A DNA stretch of 64,000 nt from Gammaproteobacteria bacterium (GTDB taxonomy: Bacteria; Pseudomonadota; Gammaproteobacteria; Steroidobacterales; Steroidobacteraceae), in NCBI GenBank assembly GCA_947452065.1, contig CANGBB010000001.1:1-64000 (forward strand). Direction: 5' to 3'. The translations under genes and the position numbers were made by a program. Under the pieces are notes generated by a model that was not told the origin of the DNA, did no database searches, and saw only the letters and a list, made by a program, of their open reading frames with translations. Of the stretch, positions 44,496-53,590 are shown one piece after another; the first letter of the stretch is position 1, and each line of letters starts with the position of its first letter.

Positions 44496-45262
44496 TGCTG
44501 CGCCCCCGCCTGATTCCCTGCCTGCTGGTCCATAACGGTGGCTTGGTTAAGACCGTCCATTTCGGTGACCCTAAGTACGTAGGCGATCCCATCAATGCGG
44601 TGCGGATCTTTAACGAAAAGGAAGTCGATGAGCTGACGGTGCTGGACATCGATGCCACTGTGAAAGGTGCGGAGCCTAACTACCAGTTGATCTCCCATCT
44701 CGCCTCCGAATGTCGGATGCCGCTCTGCTATGGGGGCGGCGTACGTACGGTCGCCCAGATCGAGCGCATCATCAGCTTAGGCGTGGAGAAGGTGGCCATC
44801 AGCGCGGCGGCCGTGGAAAATCCCTCGCTGATCGCCGATGCCGCGGCGCGGGTTGGTAGCCAGAGCGTGGTGGTCGTGATCGACGTCAAGAAGGCGGGCA
44901 TGCTGCGTCGGCAAGAGGTGCTCACGCATAATGGGTCACGCCAGACTGGGCTGCAGCCGGTCGATTTCGTCAAACGGGTCACCGAGTTGGGTGCAGGCGA
45001 AATCGTGATCAATTCAGTGGACCGCGACGGCGAGATGAAGGGGTATGACCTCGACCTGATCGAGCAGATCCGGCACGCGGTGCATCTGCCGCTCACGGTG
45101 CTAGGCGGGGCAGGCTCTCTCGATGACATCAAGAAGCTGATCGGCCGCTACGGCATCATCGGCGCCGCCGCCGGAAGCCTGTTCGTGTTCAAGGGCAAGT
45201 ATCGTGCAGTGCTGATTAACTATCCGAACCGCGAAGAGAAAGAGGCGTTGCTGCCTACCTGA
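44495..45262 (+). CDS. hisF2: AglZ/HisF2-family acetamidino modification protein
   Basis: This 255-residue TIM barrel resembles HisF, with YGGGVRTVAQIERII, IVINSVDRDGEMKGYDLDLI and VLGGAGSLDDIKKLI. The first strand reads PCLLVHNGGLVKTVHF, where true HisF has the catalytic Asp (PCLDVKDGRVVKG); this replacement is characteristic of the HisF2/AglZ group. It channels ammonia from HisH2 to the WbpG enzyme. ATG 44495 overlaps the hisH2 stop; a GTG two codons earlier is also possible. Confidence 0.9.
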   Translation: MLRPRLIPCLLVHNGGLVKTVHFGDPKYVGDPINAVRIFNEKEVDELTVLDIDATVKGAEPNYQLISHLASECRMPLCYGGGVRTVAQIERIISLGVEKVAISAAAVENPSLIADAAARVGSQSVVVVIDVKKAGMLRRQEVLTHNGSRQTGLQPVDFVKRVTELGAGEIVINSVDRDGEMKGYDLDLIEQIRHAVHLPLTVLGGAGSLDDIKKLIGRYGIIGAAAGSLFVFKGKYRAVLINYPNREEKEALLPT

Positions 45263-45272
45263 TGGGTTCACT

Positions 45273-47402
45273 ATGAAACAGATCCTGCAAAGCCTCAAGA
45301 CCGGCGCCACCGAGGTGGCCGAAATTCCCGTGCCCGCGGTGAAGCGCGGGCAGTTGCTCATCCGCACCCATCAGACACTAGTGTCCGCCGGAACCGAGCG
45401 CATGCTCGTCGAATTCGGTAAGGCCGGCTGGATCGAAAAAGCCCGTCAGCAGCCCGACAAGGTTCGCATGGTCCTTGACAAGATCCGGACCGACGGCCTG
45501 CAGCCCACCATCGAAGCGGTGTTCAATAAGCTCGATCAGCCTTTGCCGCTTGGGTACTGCAACGTCGGCCGCATTGCCGAAGTAGGTGCCGGGGTGGTTG
45601 GCTACTCCCTAGGGGAGCGCGTCATCAGCAACGGCAAGCATGCCGAGGTTGTGAGTGTACCCATTAACCTGTGCGCTAAGGTCCCGGACGCGGTAACAGA
45701 CGAGGAAGCCGCCTTCACGGTGCTGGGCGCCATCGCGCTGCAGGGTATCCGCCTCACACAGCCAACGCTCGGCGAAACCGTCGTGGTGACGGGCCTGGGC
45801 CTGGTCGGGTTGATGACCGTACAACTGCTGCGTGCTCACGGCTGCCGCGTGCTCGGCCTAGACTTCGACAAGGAAAAGCTGGCGTTGGCGCACCAGCTCG
45901 GCGCCGAGGTCGTGGACTTGGCTGCGGGTCAGGATCCGGTCAAGGCTGCCGAGCTGTGCTCCCGCGGCCGCGGTGTCGATGCAGTGATCGTGACCGCGGC
46001 TACCAAGAGCAGCGAGCCTATCCACCAGGCTGCACTTATGTGCCGCAAGCGCGGCCGGATTGTGCTGGTCGGGGTCACGGGGCTGGAACTGTCGCGCGAT
46101 GATTTTTTCAAGAAGGAGCTGTCCTTCCAGGTCTCTGCTTCCTACGGTCCGGGCCGTTACGACCCGAATTATGAAGAGAAAGGCCAGGACTACCCAGTGG
46201 GCTTCGTGCGCTGGACGGAACAGCGCAATTTCGAGGCCGTGCTCGACATGATGGCCGATGGTCGGCTCGACGTGAAGCCGCTGATCACGCATCGATTCGG
46301 TATCGAAGACGCAACCAAAGCGTACGAGCTAGTGGGCGGTGCAGGCCCGTCGCTGGGTATTCTTTTGAAGTATCCGGGAATCGAAATCGGTGAGGGTTCG
46401 CGCACGGTACGTCTCCAGCCCGTCTCGCCTGCCGCAAACGGAACGTCTGGTAAGGCCGGAATCAGCTTTGTCGGTTCCGGCAACTATGCGACGGCGGTAT
46501 TGATCCCGGCCTTCAAAGAGGCCGGCGCACATCTGCGCAGTGTTGCCTCTAGCACCGGCGTTAGCGGAGTGCACGCGGGACGCAAGTTTGGTATTGAGGA
46601 AACTACGACCGACACCAACGCCTTGTTTGCGGATGGGTCTACGAAGGCCGTCGTGATCACCACCCAGCACGACAGCCATGCGCGTTTCGTTATGCAGGCG
46701 CTCGAACACGGCAAGCATGTCTTCGTTGAAAAGCCTTTGTGTCTTACCCTTTTCGAGCTGGCCGGGATCGAAGCCGCGCACGCGGCTACTGCAAACGGTA
46801 CAACACTGACCCCCATCGTGATGGTCGGCTTCAATCGCCGCTTCGCCCCGCAGGTGCAGAAGATCAAGCAGCTCCTCAATGGCGTGGCTGGCCCAAAATC
46901 TTTCATCGTGACGGTGAATGCGGGTGGCATCCCCGCCGACCACTGGACCCAGGATCCGGAAGCTGGTGGTGGACGGATCATCGGCGAGGCTTGTCACTTT
47001 ATCGATCTGCTGCGCTTCCTTGCGGGCGCGCCCATTGCGAACTGGCAGCGCATGGTAATGGAGTCGCCGACGCGCGATACCGTCACGCTCCACTTGCGTT
47101 TTGCCGATGGTTCTATCGGCACCGTGCACTACTTCGCCAACGGGACCAAGGCCTTTCCAAAGGAACGGCTCGAGGTCTTCGCTGCGGGACGCGTCTTGCA
47201 GCTTGACAATTTCCGCAAGCTGACCGGGTTCTCATGGCCAGGATTTCGCAAGATGAACCTGTGGCGGCAGGACAAAGGACAGAAGGCCTGCGCCAAGGCC
47301 TTTGTCTATGCCATTGAAGGCAGGGGGCCTGTTCCGATTCCCTTCGAGGAAATTCTGGAAGTAGCCCGTGTCAGTATCGAACTCTCGGGAGTGAGCCGGT
47401 GA
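45273..47402 (+). CDS. Bi-domain oxidoreductase: MDR-type dehydrogenase + Gfo/Idh/MocA oxidoreductase
   Basis: This 709-residue protein has an N-terminal medium-chain dehydrogenase/reductase (VLGAIALQGIRL, NAD motif VTGLGLVGLMTVQLLRAHG near 170) without the usual zinc-binding GHE motif, and a C-terminal Gfo/Idh/MocA domain from about residue 392 (ISFVGSGNYATAVLIPAF, HVFVEKPLCLTLFELA). Such fusions recur in O-antigen clusters beside WecB-like epimerases and heparinase-family proteins, as here. It probably catalyses a redox step on a nucleotide sugar. The next gene starts in its stop (GTGA). Confidence 0.85.
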   Translation: MKQILQSLKTGATEVAEIPVPAVKRGQLLIRTHQTLVSAGTERMLVEFGKAGWIEKARQQPDKVRMVLDKIRTDGLQPTIEAVFNKLDQPLPLGYCNVGRIAEVGAGVVGYSLGERVISNGKHAEVVSVPINLCAKVPDAVTDEEAAFTVLGAIALQGIRLTQPTLGETVVVTGLGLVGLMTVQLLRAHGCRVLGLDFDKEKLALAHQLGAEVVDLAAGQDPVKAAELCSRGRGVDAVIVTAATKSSEPIHQAALMCRKRGRIVLVGVTGLELSRDDFFKKELSFQVSASYGPGRYDPNYEEKGQDYPVGFVRWTEQRNFEAVLDMMADGRLDVKPLITHRFGIEDATKAYELVGGAGPSLGILLKYPGIEIGEGSRTVRLQPVSPAANGTSGKAGISFVGSGNYATAVLIPAFKEAGAHLRSVASSTGVSGVHAGRKFGIEETTTDTNALFADGSTKAVVITTQHDSHARFVMQALEHGKHVFVEKPLCLTLFELAGIEAAHAATANGTTLTPIVMVGFNRRFAPQVQKIKQLLNGVAGPKSFIVTVNAGGIPADHWTQDPEAGGGRIIGEACHFIDLLRFLAGAPIANWQRMVMESPTRDTVTLHLRFADGSIGTVHYFANGTKAFPKERLEVFAAGRVLQLDNFRKLTGFSWPGFRKMNLWRQDKGQKACAKAFVYAIEGRGPVPIPFEEILEVARVSIELSGVSR

Positions 47403-48511
47403 AGCTGGTCGATGTCATCGTCGGGGCGCGGCCCAATTTCATGAAAGTCGCGCCGATTATCCGCGCCATCGAATGCAGCACTGCATTGAGCGGAAAGATC
47501 TCGTATCGGCTGATTCATACGGGGCAGCATTACGACCCCCGGATGTCGGGCGAATTTTTCCGCCAGCTTGGGATTCCGGAGCCAGATGTGAACATGGAAG
47601 TAGGCTCGGGCACCCAGGCCGAGCAAACAGGTGCAATCATGGCTCGCTATGAACGGCTGCTACTCGAGTCGCCTAGCGACCTGTGCCTAGTGGTTGGCGA
47701 CGTGACTTCAACCATGGCATGCGCGATTGCGGCGCAGAAGCTGCAAGTCCCGGTAGCGCACGTGGAAGCTGGCATCCGGTCTGGCGACTGGTCCATGCCA
47801 GAAGAGATTAACCGACTGGTGACGGACGCTGTTACCAACTGGTTCTTCACCACTAGCGAGGTGGCCAATGCCAATCTGCACAATGCTGGTGTGGGGGAAG
47901 AGCGGATCTTCTTTGTTGGCAACACGATGATCGACACCTTGCTAGCAAATCTGCCGCGCCTACAGAAGCCGGACTTCTGGGACGACCGGGGCTTGAAGGC
48001 TGGCGAATACTTTGTGGTGACGCTGCATCGCCCGGCCAATGTGGACAAGGACGATAGTTTTGCCTGTCTACTGCGAGCGATTGCGGAGGGCACTCGCGGG
48101 CTTCCTGTGGTGTTCCCCGTGCATCCGCGCACGGCCAAGACGCTACGCGAACTGAAAGAGGTACCAGACAGCTTCCGCCTAGTGGATCCGCAGCCGTATC
48201 TAGAATTTAACTATCTTGTAAAGCACGCTAAGGCGGTGATCACCGATTCGGGCGGCATCACCGAAGAGACGACGGTGATGGGCATCCCGTGTATGACGCT
48301 GCGTGACAACACAGAGCGCCCCGAAACGGTGAGCACCGGCACCAATGAGCTGATCGGTACCGACCCTGCAGCCCTGTTGCCAGCGCTGGAGAAACTCTTC
48401 GCCGGGCAATGGAAAAAGGGCGGGATACCGCCGCTGTGGGATGGCAAGACCGGAGAGCGAATCGTGGCGATTTTGGAAGAGCTGCTGGGCGTCAAGCACG
48501 GGACGAACTAA
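47399..48511 (+). CDS. wecB: UDP-N-acetylglucosamine 2-epimerase, non-hydrolysing (WecB/WbpI-like)
   Basis: This 370-residue enzyme has GARPNFMKVAPIIRAI at the N-terminus, HTGQHYDPRMS, THRPANVDKDD-like LHRPANVDKDDS, and SGGITEETTVMGIPCMTLRD with TERPETVSTGTNELIG, all canonical for non-hydrolysing 2-epimerases. It interconverts UDP-GlcNAc and UDP-ManNAc, or C-2 epimers of modified sugars such as UDP-FucNAc. GTG 47399 overlaps the preceding stop. Its neighbours suggest a role in making the precursor of the acetamidino sugar. Confidence 0.88.
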   Translation: MKLVDVIVGARPNFMKVAPIIRAIECSTALSGKISYRLIHTGQHYDPRMSGEFFRQLGIPEPDVNMEVGSGTQAEQTGAIMARYERLLLESPSDLCLVVGDVTSTMACAIAAQKLQVPVAHVEAGIRSGDWSMPEEINRLVTDAVTNWFFTTSEVANANLHNAGVGEERIFFVGNTMIDTLLANLPRLQKPDFWDDRGLKAGEYFVVTLHRPANVDKDDSFACLLRAIAEGTRGLPVVFPVHPRTAKTLRELKEVPDSFRLVDPQPYLEFNYLVKHAKAVITDSGGITEETTVMGIPCMTLRDNTERPETVSTGTNELIGTDPAALLPALEKLFAGQWKKGGIPPLWDGKTGERIVAILEELLGVKHGTN

Positions 48512-48517
48512 GCGGCC

Positions 48518-50203
48518 ATGGGTTTATTGAACAAGGCCCGACTCTACTGGGACACCATAAGCTATTTGCGCCCGGTGCAGTTTTATGGCCGGATATGGTT
48601 CCGATTTGCGCGGCCCCAACCCGATCTGAGTCAGGCACCTGAACTGCGTGAACGCACTTGCGCATGGCAGGCGCCGGCGCGTCGGCTTGCGAGTATGATG
48701 GGGCCACGTCAGTTTGTTTTTCTGAACGAGTCTGGTGAGCTGGACGAGATCGGTTGGGACGGCCCGGAGCGTGAAAAGCTGTGGCGTTACAACCAGCACT
48801 ATTTTAACGACCTCAACGCCATGGATGCTGGGGCGCGCAAGACCTGGCACCTGGCGCTGATTGAGGACTGGATCTCCCACAACCGACCGGGGCAGGGAAA
48901 CGGCTGGGAGCCTTACCCACTCTCCCTGCGCGTGGTCAACTGGATAAAGTGGGCACTATCGGGTAGTGAGCTATCGCCGGCGTCGTTACACAGTCTGGCA
49001 GTACAGGTTCGCTGGTTGACCAAGCGGCTTGAGATCCATCTGCAGGGCAACCATCTGTTCGCAAACGCCAAAGCGCTGCTCTTTGCCGGGCTGTTTTTCG
49101 AGGGCGCAGAGGCAGACGGCTGGCGCAAGACCGCCCTAGAGATCCTGGCCCGCGAAATTCCCGAGCAGCTTCTGCCGGATGGCGGTCATTTTGAGTTAAG
49201 CACGATGTACCACGCAATGGCCTTGGAAGATGTGCTGGACATAGTGAATGTGTTGGCGTGTTACGAGAGGACAGCGCCAGCTGAGAACTGCAAGCAGGTT
49301 CGCGTTTGGCTGTTGCCTCGCCTGCAGGCCATGCGGCGCTGGCTCCGGGTGATGTGCCACCCGGACGGCGATATTGGGCTGTTCAACGATGCAGCAACAG
49401 GCATGGCGCCGGCAGTTGCGGAGCTCGAGGCCTACTTCACGCGCTGTGTTCAGGAGGCTTCAGATATAAAAATAGTGGCTATGGAGCTGCTGGCAGACAG
49501 CGGCTATGTGCGGCTGTCTCACGGTCCTGCGGTGGCGCTGCTTGATGTGGCACGCGTGGGGCCAGATTACCTTCCGGGACATGCGCATGCAGATACGTTG
49601 AGCTTTGAGCTGTCAGTAGGCAGGCAACGGGTTTTGGTAAATTCGGGCACTTCTTGTTACGGCAACAGCTCCGAAAGATTTCGCCAACGTGGCACCGCAG
49701 CCCACAACACGGTGGTGGTGGATGGACAGGATTCATCCGAGGTGTGGGGTGGGTTTCGGGTGGCACGTCGGGCCTATCCTTTCGGGCTGCGCATTCTGGA
49801 GGCTACGGACTCGGCCGCCACTGAGGTGAACTGCGCACACAATGGCTACACCCGCCTGCCTGGAAACCCAGTGCACCACCGCACCTGGCGCATGGATGAC
49901 CAAAGTTTGACCGTAATAGACCGTGTGGAAGGCTCGTATCAGACCGCCGAGGCAAGATTCCATTTTCATCCTGCAATCCAATTGCAGACAACGCAGGCAA
50001 ATGCAGATAGCGGTACCGCCATGCTGCCCGACGGCACTGAATTAATTTGGCAGATCGAACAGGGCCAGGCACGTCTGGAAACCAGCACCTGGCACCCTCG
50101 GTTTGGAGAAGCAAAACCGAGTTTCTGCCTCGTCGTCCAGCTTTTTAACAGATCCAGCAGCCTGCGTTTTACCTGGAGCTCTTCAATTGGCGAGTACGCC
50201 TGA
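48518..50203 (+). CDS. Heparinase II/III-family protein (putative polysaccharide lyase)
   Basis: This 561-residue protein has the alpha-helical toroid followed by a beta-sandwich of heparinase II/III proteins: YNQHYFNDLNAMD, FELSTMYHAMALEDVLDI (catalytic Tyr/His region) and GHAHADTLSFELSVGRQRV with TAAHNTVVVDGQ. No signal peptide is seen; MGLLNKARLYWDTISYL may be a membrane-proximal helix. Members in O-antigen clusters often accompany the bi-domain oxidoreductase and a WbuB-like glycosyltransferase, as here. It could trim or modify polymer, or act as a non-catalytic assembly factor; the role is not established. Confidence 0.8.
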   Translation: MGLLNKARLYWDTISYLRPVQFYGRIWFRFARPQPDLSQAPELRERTCAWQAPARRLASMMGPRQFVFLNESGELDEIGWDGPEREKLWRYNQHYFNDLNAMDAGARKTWHLALIEDWISHNRPGQGNGWEPYPLSLRVVNWIKWALSGSELSPASLHSLAVQVRWLTKRLEIHLQGNHLFANAKALLFAGLFFEGAEADGWRKTALEILAREIPEQLLPDGGHFELSTMYHAMALEDVLDIVNVLACYERTAPAENCKQVRVWLLPRLQAMRRWLRVMCHPDGDIGLFNDAATGMAPAVAELEAYFTRCVQEASDIKIVAMELLADSGYVRLSHGPAVALLDVARVGPDYLPGHAHADTLSFELSVGRQRVLVNSGTSCYGNSSERFRQRGTAAHNTVVVDGQDSSEVWGGFRVARRAYPFGLRILEATDSAATEVNCAHNGYTRLPGNPVHHRTWRMDDQSLTVIDRVEGSYQTAEARFHFHPAIQLQTTQANADSGTAMLPDGTELIWQIEQGQARLETSTWHPRFGEAKPSFCLVVQLFNRSSSLRFTWSSSIGEYA

Positions 50204-50213
50204 CATTCGATCG

Positions 50214-51443
50214 ATGCATATATTATTTTTGACCGACAACTTCCCCCCGGAAGTGAACGCTCCGGCGAGCCGAACCTTCGAGCACTGCCGCGAGTGGGTC
50301 AAGGCCGGACATCGTGTCACAGTGATCACCAGCGCTCCAAATTTCCCCAAGGGCAAGGTGTTTGAGGGCTACCGGAACCGGATTTGGCAGCGTGAAACCA
50401 TGGCTGGCATCGACGTGATTCGTGTCTGGACCTACATCACAGCCAACGAGGGTTTTGCAAAACGCACTCTGGACTACGTAAGCTATATGGTGACTGGTTT
50501 CCTGGTCAGCCTGTTCGTACAGCGTGTGGACGTGATTGTGGGAACTTCTCCGCAGTTTTTCACTGTGTGTGCGGCATACGCAAGCAGCGTATTCAAACGG
50601 GTGCCCTGGGTGTTCGAACTTCGCGACATCTGGCCCGAATCTATTCGGGCTGTGGGTGCGATGAAGCAAGGCAAGGTGCTGAACTTGCTTGAAAAGGTGG
50701 AGCTTTTTCTTTATCGCAAAGCTGGTGCTATTGTGGCGGTAACCAATGCGTCCCGCACTTCACTAATGAGGCGTGGCATAAATGGAGATAAGATTCACGT
50801 AGTAACCAACGGCGTGGATATCAGTCGCTTCGCGCCAAGAGAGAAGGACGCCAAGCTGCAGAAAAAGCTTGGGCTGCAAGGCAAGTTTGTGGCAGGTTAC
50901 ATTGGCACTCACGGTCTGGCACATGCGTTAGATACTCTTCTAGACGCTGCTAAAGCACTCAAAACTGCTCCCGATGGTGACCGCTTCCGCATCATTCTGG
51001 TTGGAGACGGCGCTAATAAAGCTTTACTTCGCCAGCGTGCGCAAATCGAAGGGCTAGACAACGTTGTCTTTGTGGAGTCGGTATCTAAAGATCAGGTGGT
51101 ACGATATTGGTCGATATTGGATGTATCCGTTATCCACCTCAAGAAAGACGAACTTTTTACCACCGTTATCCCATCCAAGCTTTTCGAATGTATGGGTATG
51201 GCCATCCCTGTGCTGTACGGCGTAGAGGGTGAGTCGGCTGACATCGTCGAGCGTGAAGAAGTTGGTTTATTGTTTGAACCAGAGAGCCCGGAGGCACTTG
51301 TCGCTGGGCTTCGGCGACTCTCCGACGACTCAGAATTGCTAGCTCGCTACAGAGCAAATGGTCCCGTGAGCGCCAAGCGCTATGACCGATCATCCCTTGC
51401 TGTGGCGATGCTGAAGATATTAAAGACCCAGGCTGAGAGGTGA
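50214..51443 (+). CDS. WbuB-like family 4 glycosyltransferase
   Basis: This 409-residue GT-B enzyme has a GT4 N-terminal domain (HILFLTDNFPPEVNAPASRT, VITSAPNFPKGK, VFELRDIWPESI) and a C-terminal domain (VAGYIGTHGLAHAL, IILVGDGANKALLRQRA, SKLFECMGMAIPVLYG), closely patterned on WbuB/WcaI L-fucosamine-type transferases. ATG 50214 is placed just before the first strand; the frame open from 50103 lies in the heparinase-family gene. It is the last gene of the cluster and is followed by a strong terminator. Confidence 0.88.
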   Translation: MHILFLTDNFPPEVNAPASRTFEHCREWVKAGHRVTVITSAPNFPKGKVFEGYRNRIWQRETMAGIDVIRVWTYITANEGFAKRTLDYVSYMVTGFLVSLFVQRVDVIVGTSPQFFTVCAAYASSVFKRVPWVFELRDIWPESIRAVGAMKQGKVLNLLEKVELFLYRKAGAIVAVTNASRTSLMRRGINGDKIHVVTNGVDISRFAPREKDAKLQKKLGLQGKFVAGYIGTHGLAHALDTLLDAAKALKTAPDGDRFRIILVGDGANKALLRQRAQIEGLDNVVFVESVSKDQVVRYWSILDVSVIHLKKDELFTTVIPSKLFECMGMAIPVLYGVEGESADIVEREEVGLLFEPESPEALVAGLRRLSDDSELLARYRANGPVSAKRYDRSSLAVAMLKILKTQAER

Positions 51444-51671
51444 CGTGGAACAGGTCAGTCACCCGAACCTCTACTCACTGCCCCATCTCCCAGCTTTGCT
51501 CTGGCTTTGAGGGAATTGGTTCGAAACCAGTCGCCTCTGCAACTGGCCCGCGGCCAATCAGCTGGTCAGCTGACCCTCCAAGTTACTTCTGAGGGCCGAT
51601 TTTCAAAACGAACCCAACTTGAAGCGCGCCCAGCCAAAAGGCGGAGAGAGTCGCTCGGTCAGTAGCCAAAA

Positions 51672-51705
51672 AAGAAGCCCCGCCTAAGCGGGGCTTCTTC
51701 GTTTT
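51672..51705. terminator. Bidirectional terminator at the end of the polysaccharide cluster
   Basis: AAGAAGCCCCGC and GCGGGGCTTCTT form a perfect 12-bp stem with loop CTAA; T-rich sequence follows on the plus strand and A-rich sequence precedes it, so it can serve both the cluster and the convergent EF-hand gene. Confidence 0.92.
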
Positions 51706-51740
51706 GGCGACCGATTACGATCGGACTGCAAAGGCTTGGA

Positions 51741-52175
51741 TCAGCCTCCGCCCATGCCACCGCCGCCCATGCCGCCACCACCGCCGGTGTCGCCGCCACT
51801 ACGGCCAGCGCCACGCATGCTCTGCATGTAGGCGGTGAGTTCTTCGACGGTCAATGAGCCGTCTTTGTTGGTGTCGGCAGCCTTGAAGCGGTCCGCCATC
51901 GACATGGCGGCCGGTGCGCCGGCTGCTCCAGCGGTTGCACCGCCAGCACCACCGCCACCAGCGGCAGCACCGCCCGCACGCCCGACGGTCATGGCGCTGA
52001 ACTCTTCGAGGCTTAGCTTGCCGTCGTTGTTCTTGTCCAGTTCCTTGAAGCGAGCCGCCGGATCCATGCGGCCAGCACCCTTACCGCCAGCGCCGTCTGC
52101 CGGCGGTGCGTTCTGCGCCAGCGCCAGGGTTGCGCCAGCCATCAGCACCGCAGTGGTCATGATCTTGTTCAACAT
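51741..52175 (-). CDS. Secreted EF-hand calcium-binding protein with Gly-rich tail
   Basis: This 144-residue protein starts at ATG 52175, which has GGAGGGG at a proper distance, and has a signal peptide MLNKIMTTAVLMAGATLALA. Two EF-hand loops follow, DKNNDGKLSLEEF and DTNKDGSLTVEEL, separated by an Ala/Gly-rich linker, and the end is GGGGGMGGGGMGGG. It probably binds Ca2+ in the periplasm or outside the cell. It stands alone, convergent with the polysaccharide cluster. An ATG two codons upstream is possible but too close to the ribosome binding site. Confidence 0.82.
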   Translation of the reverse strand: MLNKIMTTAVLMAGATLALAQNAPPADGAGGKGAGRMDPAARFKELDKNNDGKLSLEEFSAMTVGRAGGAAAGGGGAGGATAGAAGAPAAMSMADRFKAADTNKDGSLTVEELTAYMQSMRGAGRSGGDTGGGGGMGGGGMGGG

Positions 52176-52368
52176 GTTCATCCCCTCCGTGAAGGAAAAA
52201 AGGTCAATGAAATAGTGACCTGCCGGAAGGTTAGGGCAGATCGCCCGGAGGGAGTTCCGGGATGTACGAAAATTCACTTTCGGTCGGCAATCTTTGCTCT
52301 GGCAGAGCAGGGGTGCATGAGGGGGCGTTGCGCGCGGTGGTGCGGCGAACCCGCTACAATTCAGGGAA

Positions 52369-52444
52369 GCCCCCGTAGCTCAGTGGATAGAGCGACCGCC
52401 TCCTAAGCGGTAGGTCGTCGGTTCAACTCCGGCCGGGGGCGCCA
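52369..52444 (+). tRNA. tRNA-Arg, anticodon CCT, with encoded CCA
   Basis: Seventy-six bases form a complete cloverleaf: acceptor GCCCCCG/CGGGGGC, D-arm GCTC/GAGC, anticodon stem ACCGC/GCGGT with loop CTCCTAA (anticodon CCT, codon AGG), T-arm with GTTCAACTC, discriminator G and CCA. A TACAAT box at 52355-52360 is a good -10 element. Confidence 0.96.
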
Positions 52445-52758
52445 CTCTCGCTGAACTGCTTCTGGCTTCTGCCACGAGCTATACGCCGTAAACATCCTGC
52501 TTGCTGTCTCGCGAGCTATGGCGCACACCCCAGACGGTCTGTTAAAAACGCTTGGAATGCCTTTAATTCCAGTGTTTTCCACTTGCCCGGAGAGTTCTCG
52601 ATTCGTTGCTCGGGCGTTGAATTGGATGCGAAGTTTTCAGTCAGTCATTTTGACCATATGCACCAAACGGGTGATTTACCGCAGGGATTCAATCGGTAAG
52701 ATTTGTAAAGTTTAGGTGTCGCGACGCGTGACACAGGCATTGCGGCGGTGAAGTTCGA
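52445..52758 (+). other. Intergenic region upstream of the LuxR-type regulator
   Basis: No gene or RNA recognised in these 314 bases. A weak promoter candidate (TTGACC 52650-52655, 18-base spacer, TTTACC) and an AT-rich stretch near 52697 lie in the proximal part. No tRNA terminator hairpin is obvious. Confidence 0.4.
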
Positions 52759-53436
52759 GTGACCAACTCCAGCGATACGGAATTCAGGCAGAAGACGGTA
52801 CCAGCGTCATCGGACGAATCAGTCCGCGCCGAGTCAGATCGTCGCATGGACGGGCAGTTGGGCGCCTGCGCTGCACTTCGCTTTCTCACTGATCAGTTGG
52901 GCTACGGTGTGCTGATCGCCTCGCCGGAGGGTGAGTTGCTGCACTCGAATGCGGCGACGGCGGAACTGCCGTCTGGTGACTCACCGTTCAGTGTCTCCAA
53001 GCGGCTGCTCTTGGTCCAGGGCATGGTCTGCACGCAGTGGGTGGAGCAATTGCCGTCGGGCCCACATTTTTTCCGGTGTGCGGTCATTAAGCACCGCTCG
53101 ACCGAAAACAATAAATTCGATGCGGACTATCGCGTGGCGGTGACTTACGGCGCTCTGAAGCGAGCCGGCGATCCGATGGTCATGTGTGTGTATTCGACTC
53201 TGCTCCGTCGCAAGGTGGAGCCGGAGATTCTGCGCGCCCTGTACGGCCTCACGCCGGCCGAGGCGGCCATGGCCATTGGCGTCTATGACGGGCATTCGCT
53301 CTCGGATCTGGCCCGTGATCGATCCACCTCAATTCATACAGTGCGAACCCAACTGAAGCGGGTCATGAACAAGTGTCAGGTCCGATCGCAGCTAGAGCTG
53401 TGTCAGCTCCTGACATCCGGGCCCGGGGTGTTCTGA
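52759..53436 (+). CDS. LuxR-type helix-turn-helix transcriptional regulator
   Basis: This 225-residue protein has a C-terminal LuxR/GerE DNA-binding domain (LTPAEAAMAIGVYDGHS at about 165-181, then TSIHTVRTQLKRVMNK) and an N-terminal half with a PAS-like start (LGYGVLIASPEGELLHSNAA). It has neither an autoinducer-binding nor a receiver-domain signature. It starts at GTG 52759. It converges on a cassette of small double-glycine peptides and is the only regulator nearby, so control of that cassette is possible; a palindrome at 54156-54168 could be its site. Confidence 0.78.
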   Translation: MTNSSDTEFRQKTVPASSDESVRAESDRRMDGQLGACAALRFLTDQLGYGVLIASPEGELLHSNAATAELPSGDSPFSVSKRLLLVQGMVCTQWVEQLPSGPHFFRCAVIKHRSTENNKFDADYRVAVTYGALKRAGDPMVMCVYSTLLRRKVEPEILRALYGLTPAEAAMAIGVYDGHSLSDLARDRSTSIHTVRTQLKRVMNKCQVRSQLELCQLLTSGPGVF

Positions 53437-53590
53437 AATAGCAGCGATCGCTGCTGAGATTCGCCGCGCTGGTGGCGGCCCTGGCTGGGTACCTCGGACG
53501 CTTCCTTTTCAGGGCATGAGCCCGGACCGGGACCGTGACCAGGGCGCCACGCGATACGGCGTCCCAGCTCTAGATCATGATCCGGCTAGC

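Noticed and set aside
43881-45262. hisH and hisF as histidine biosynthesis genes
   Set aside because: They are embedded with wbpG in a polysaccharide cluster, and HisF lacks the first catalytic Asp; no other his gene is nearby.
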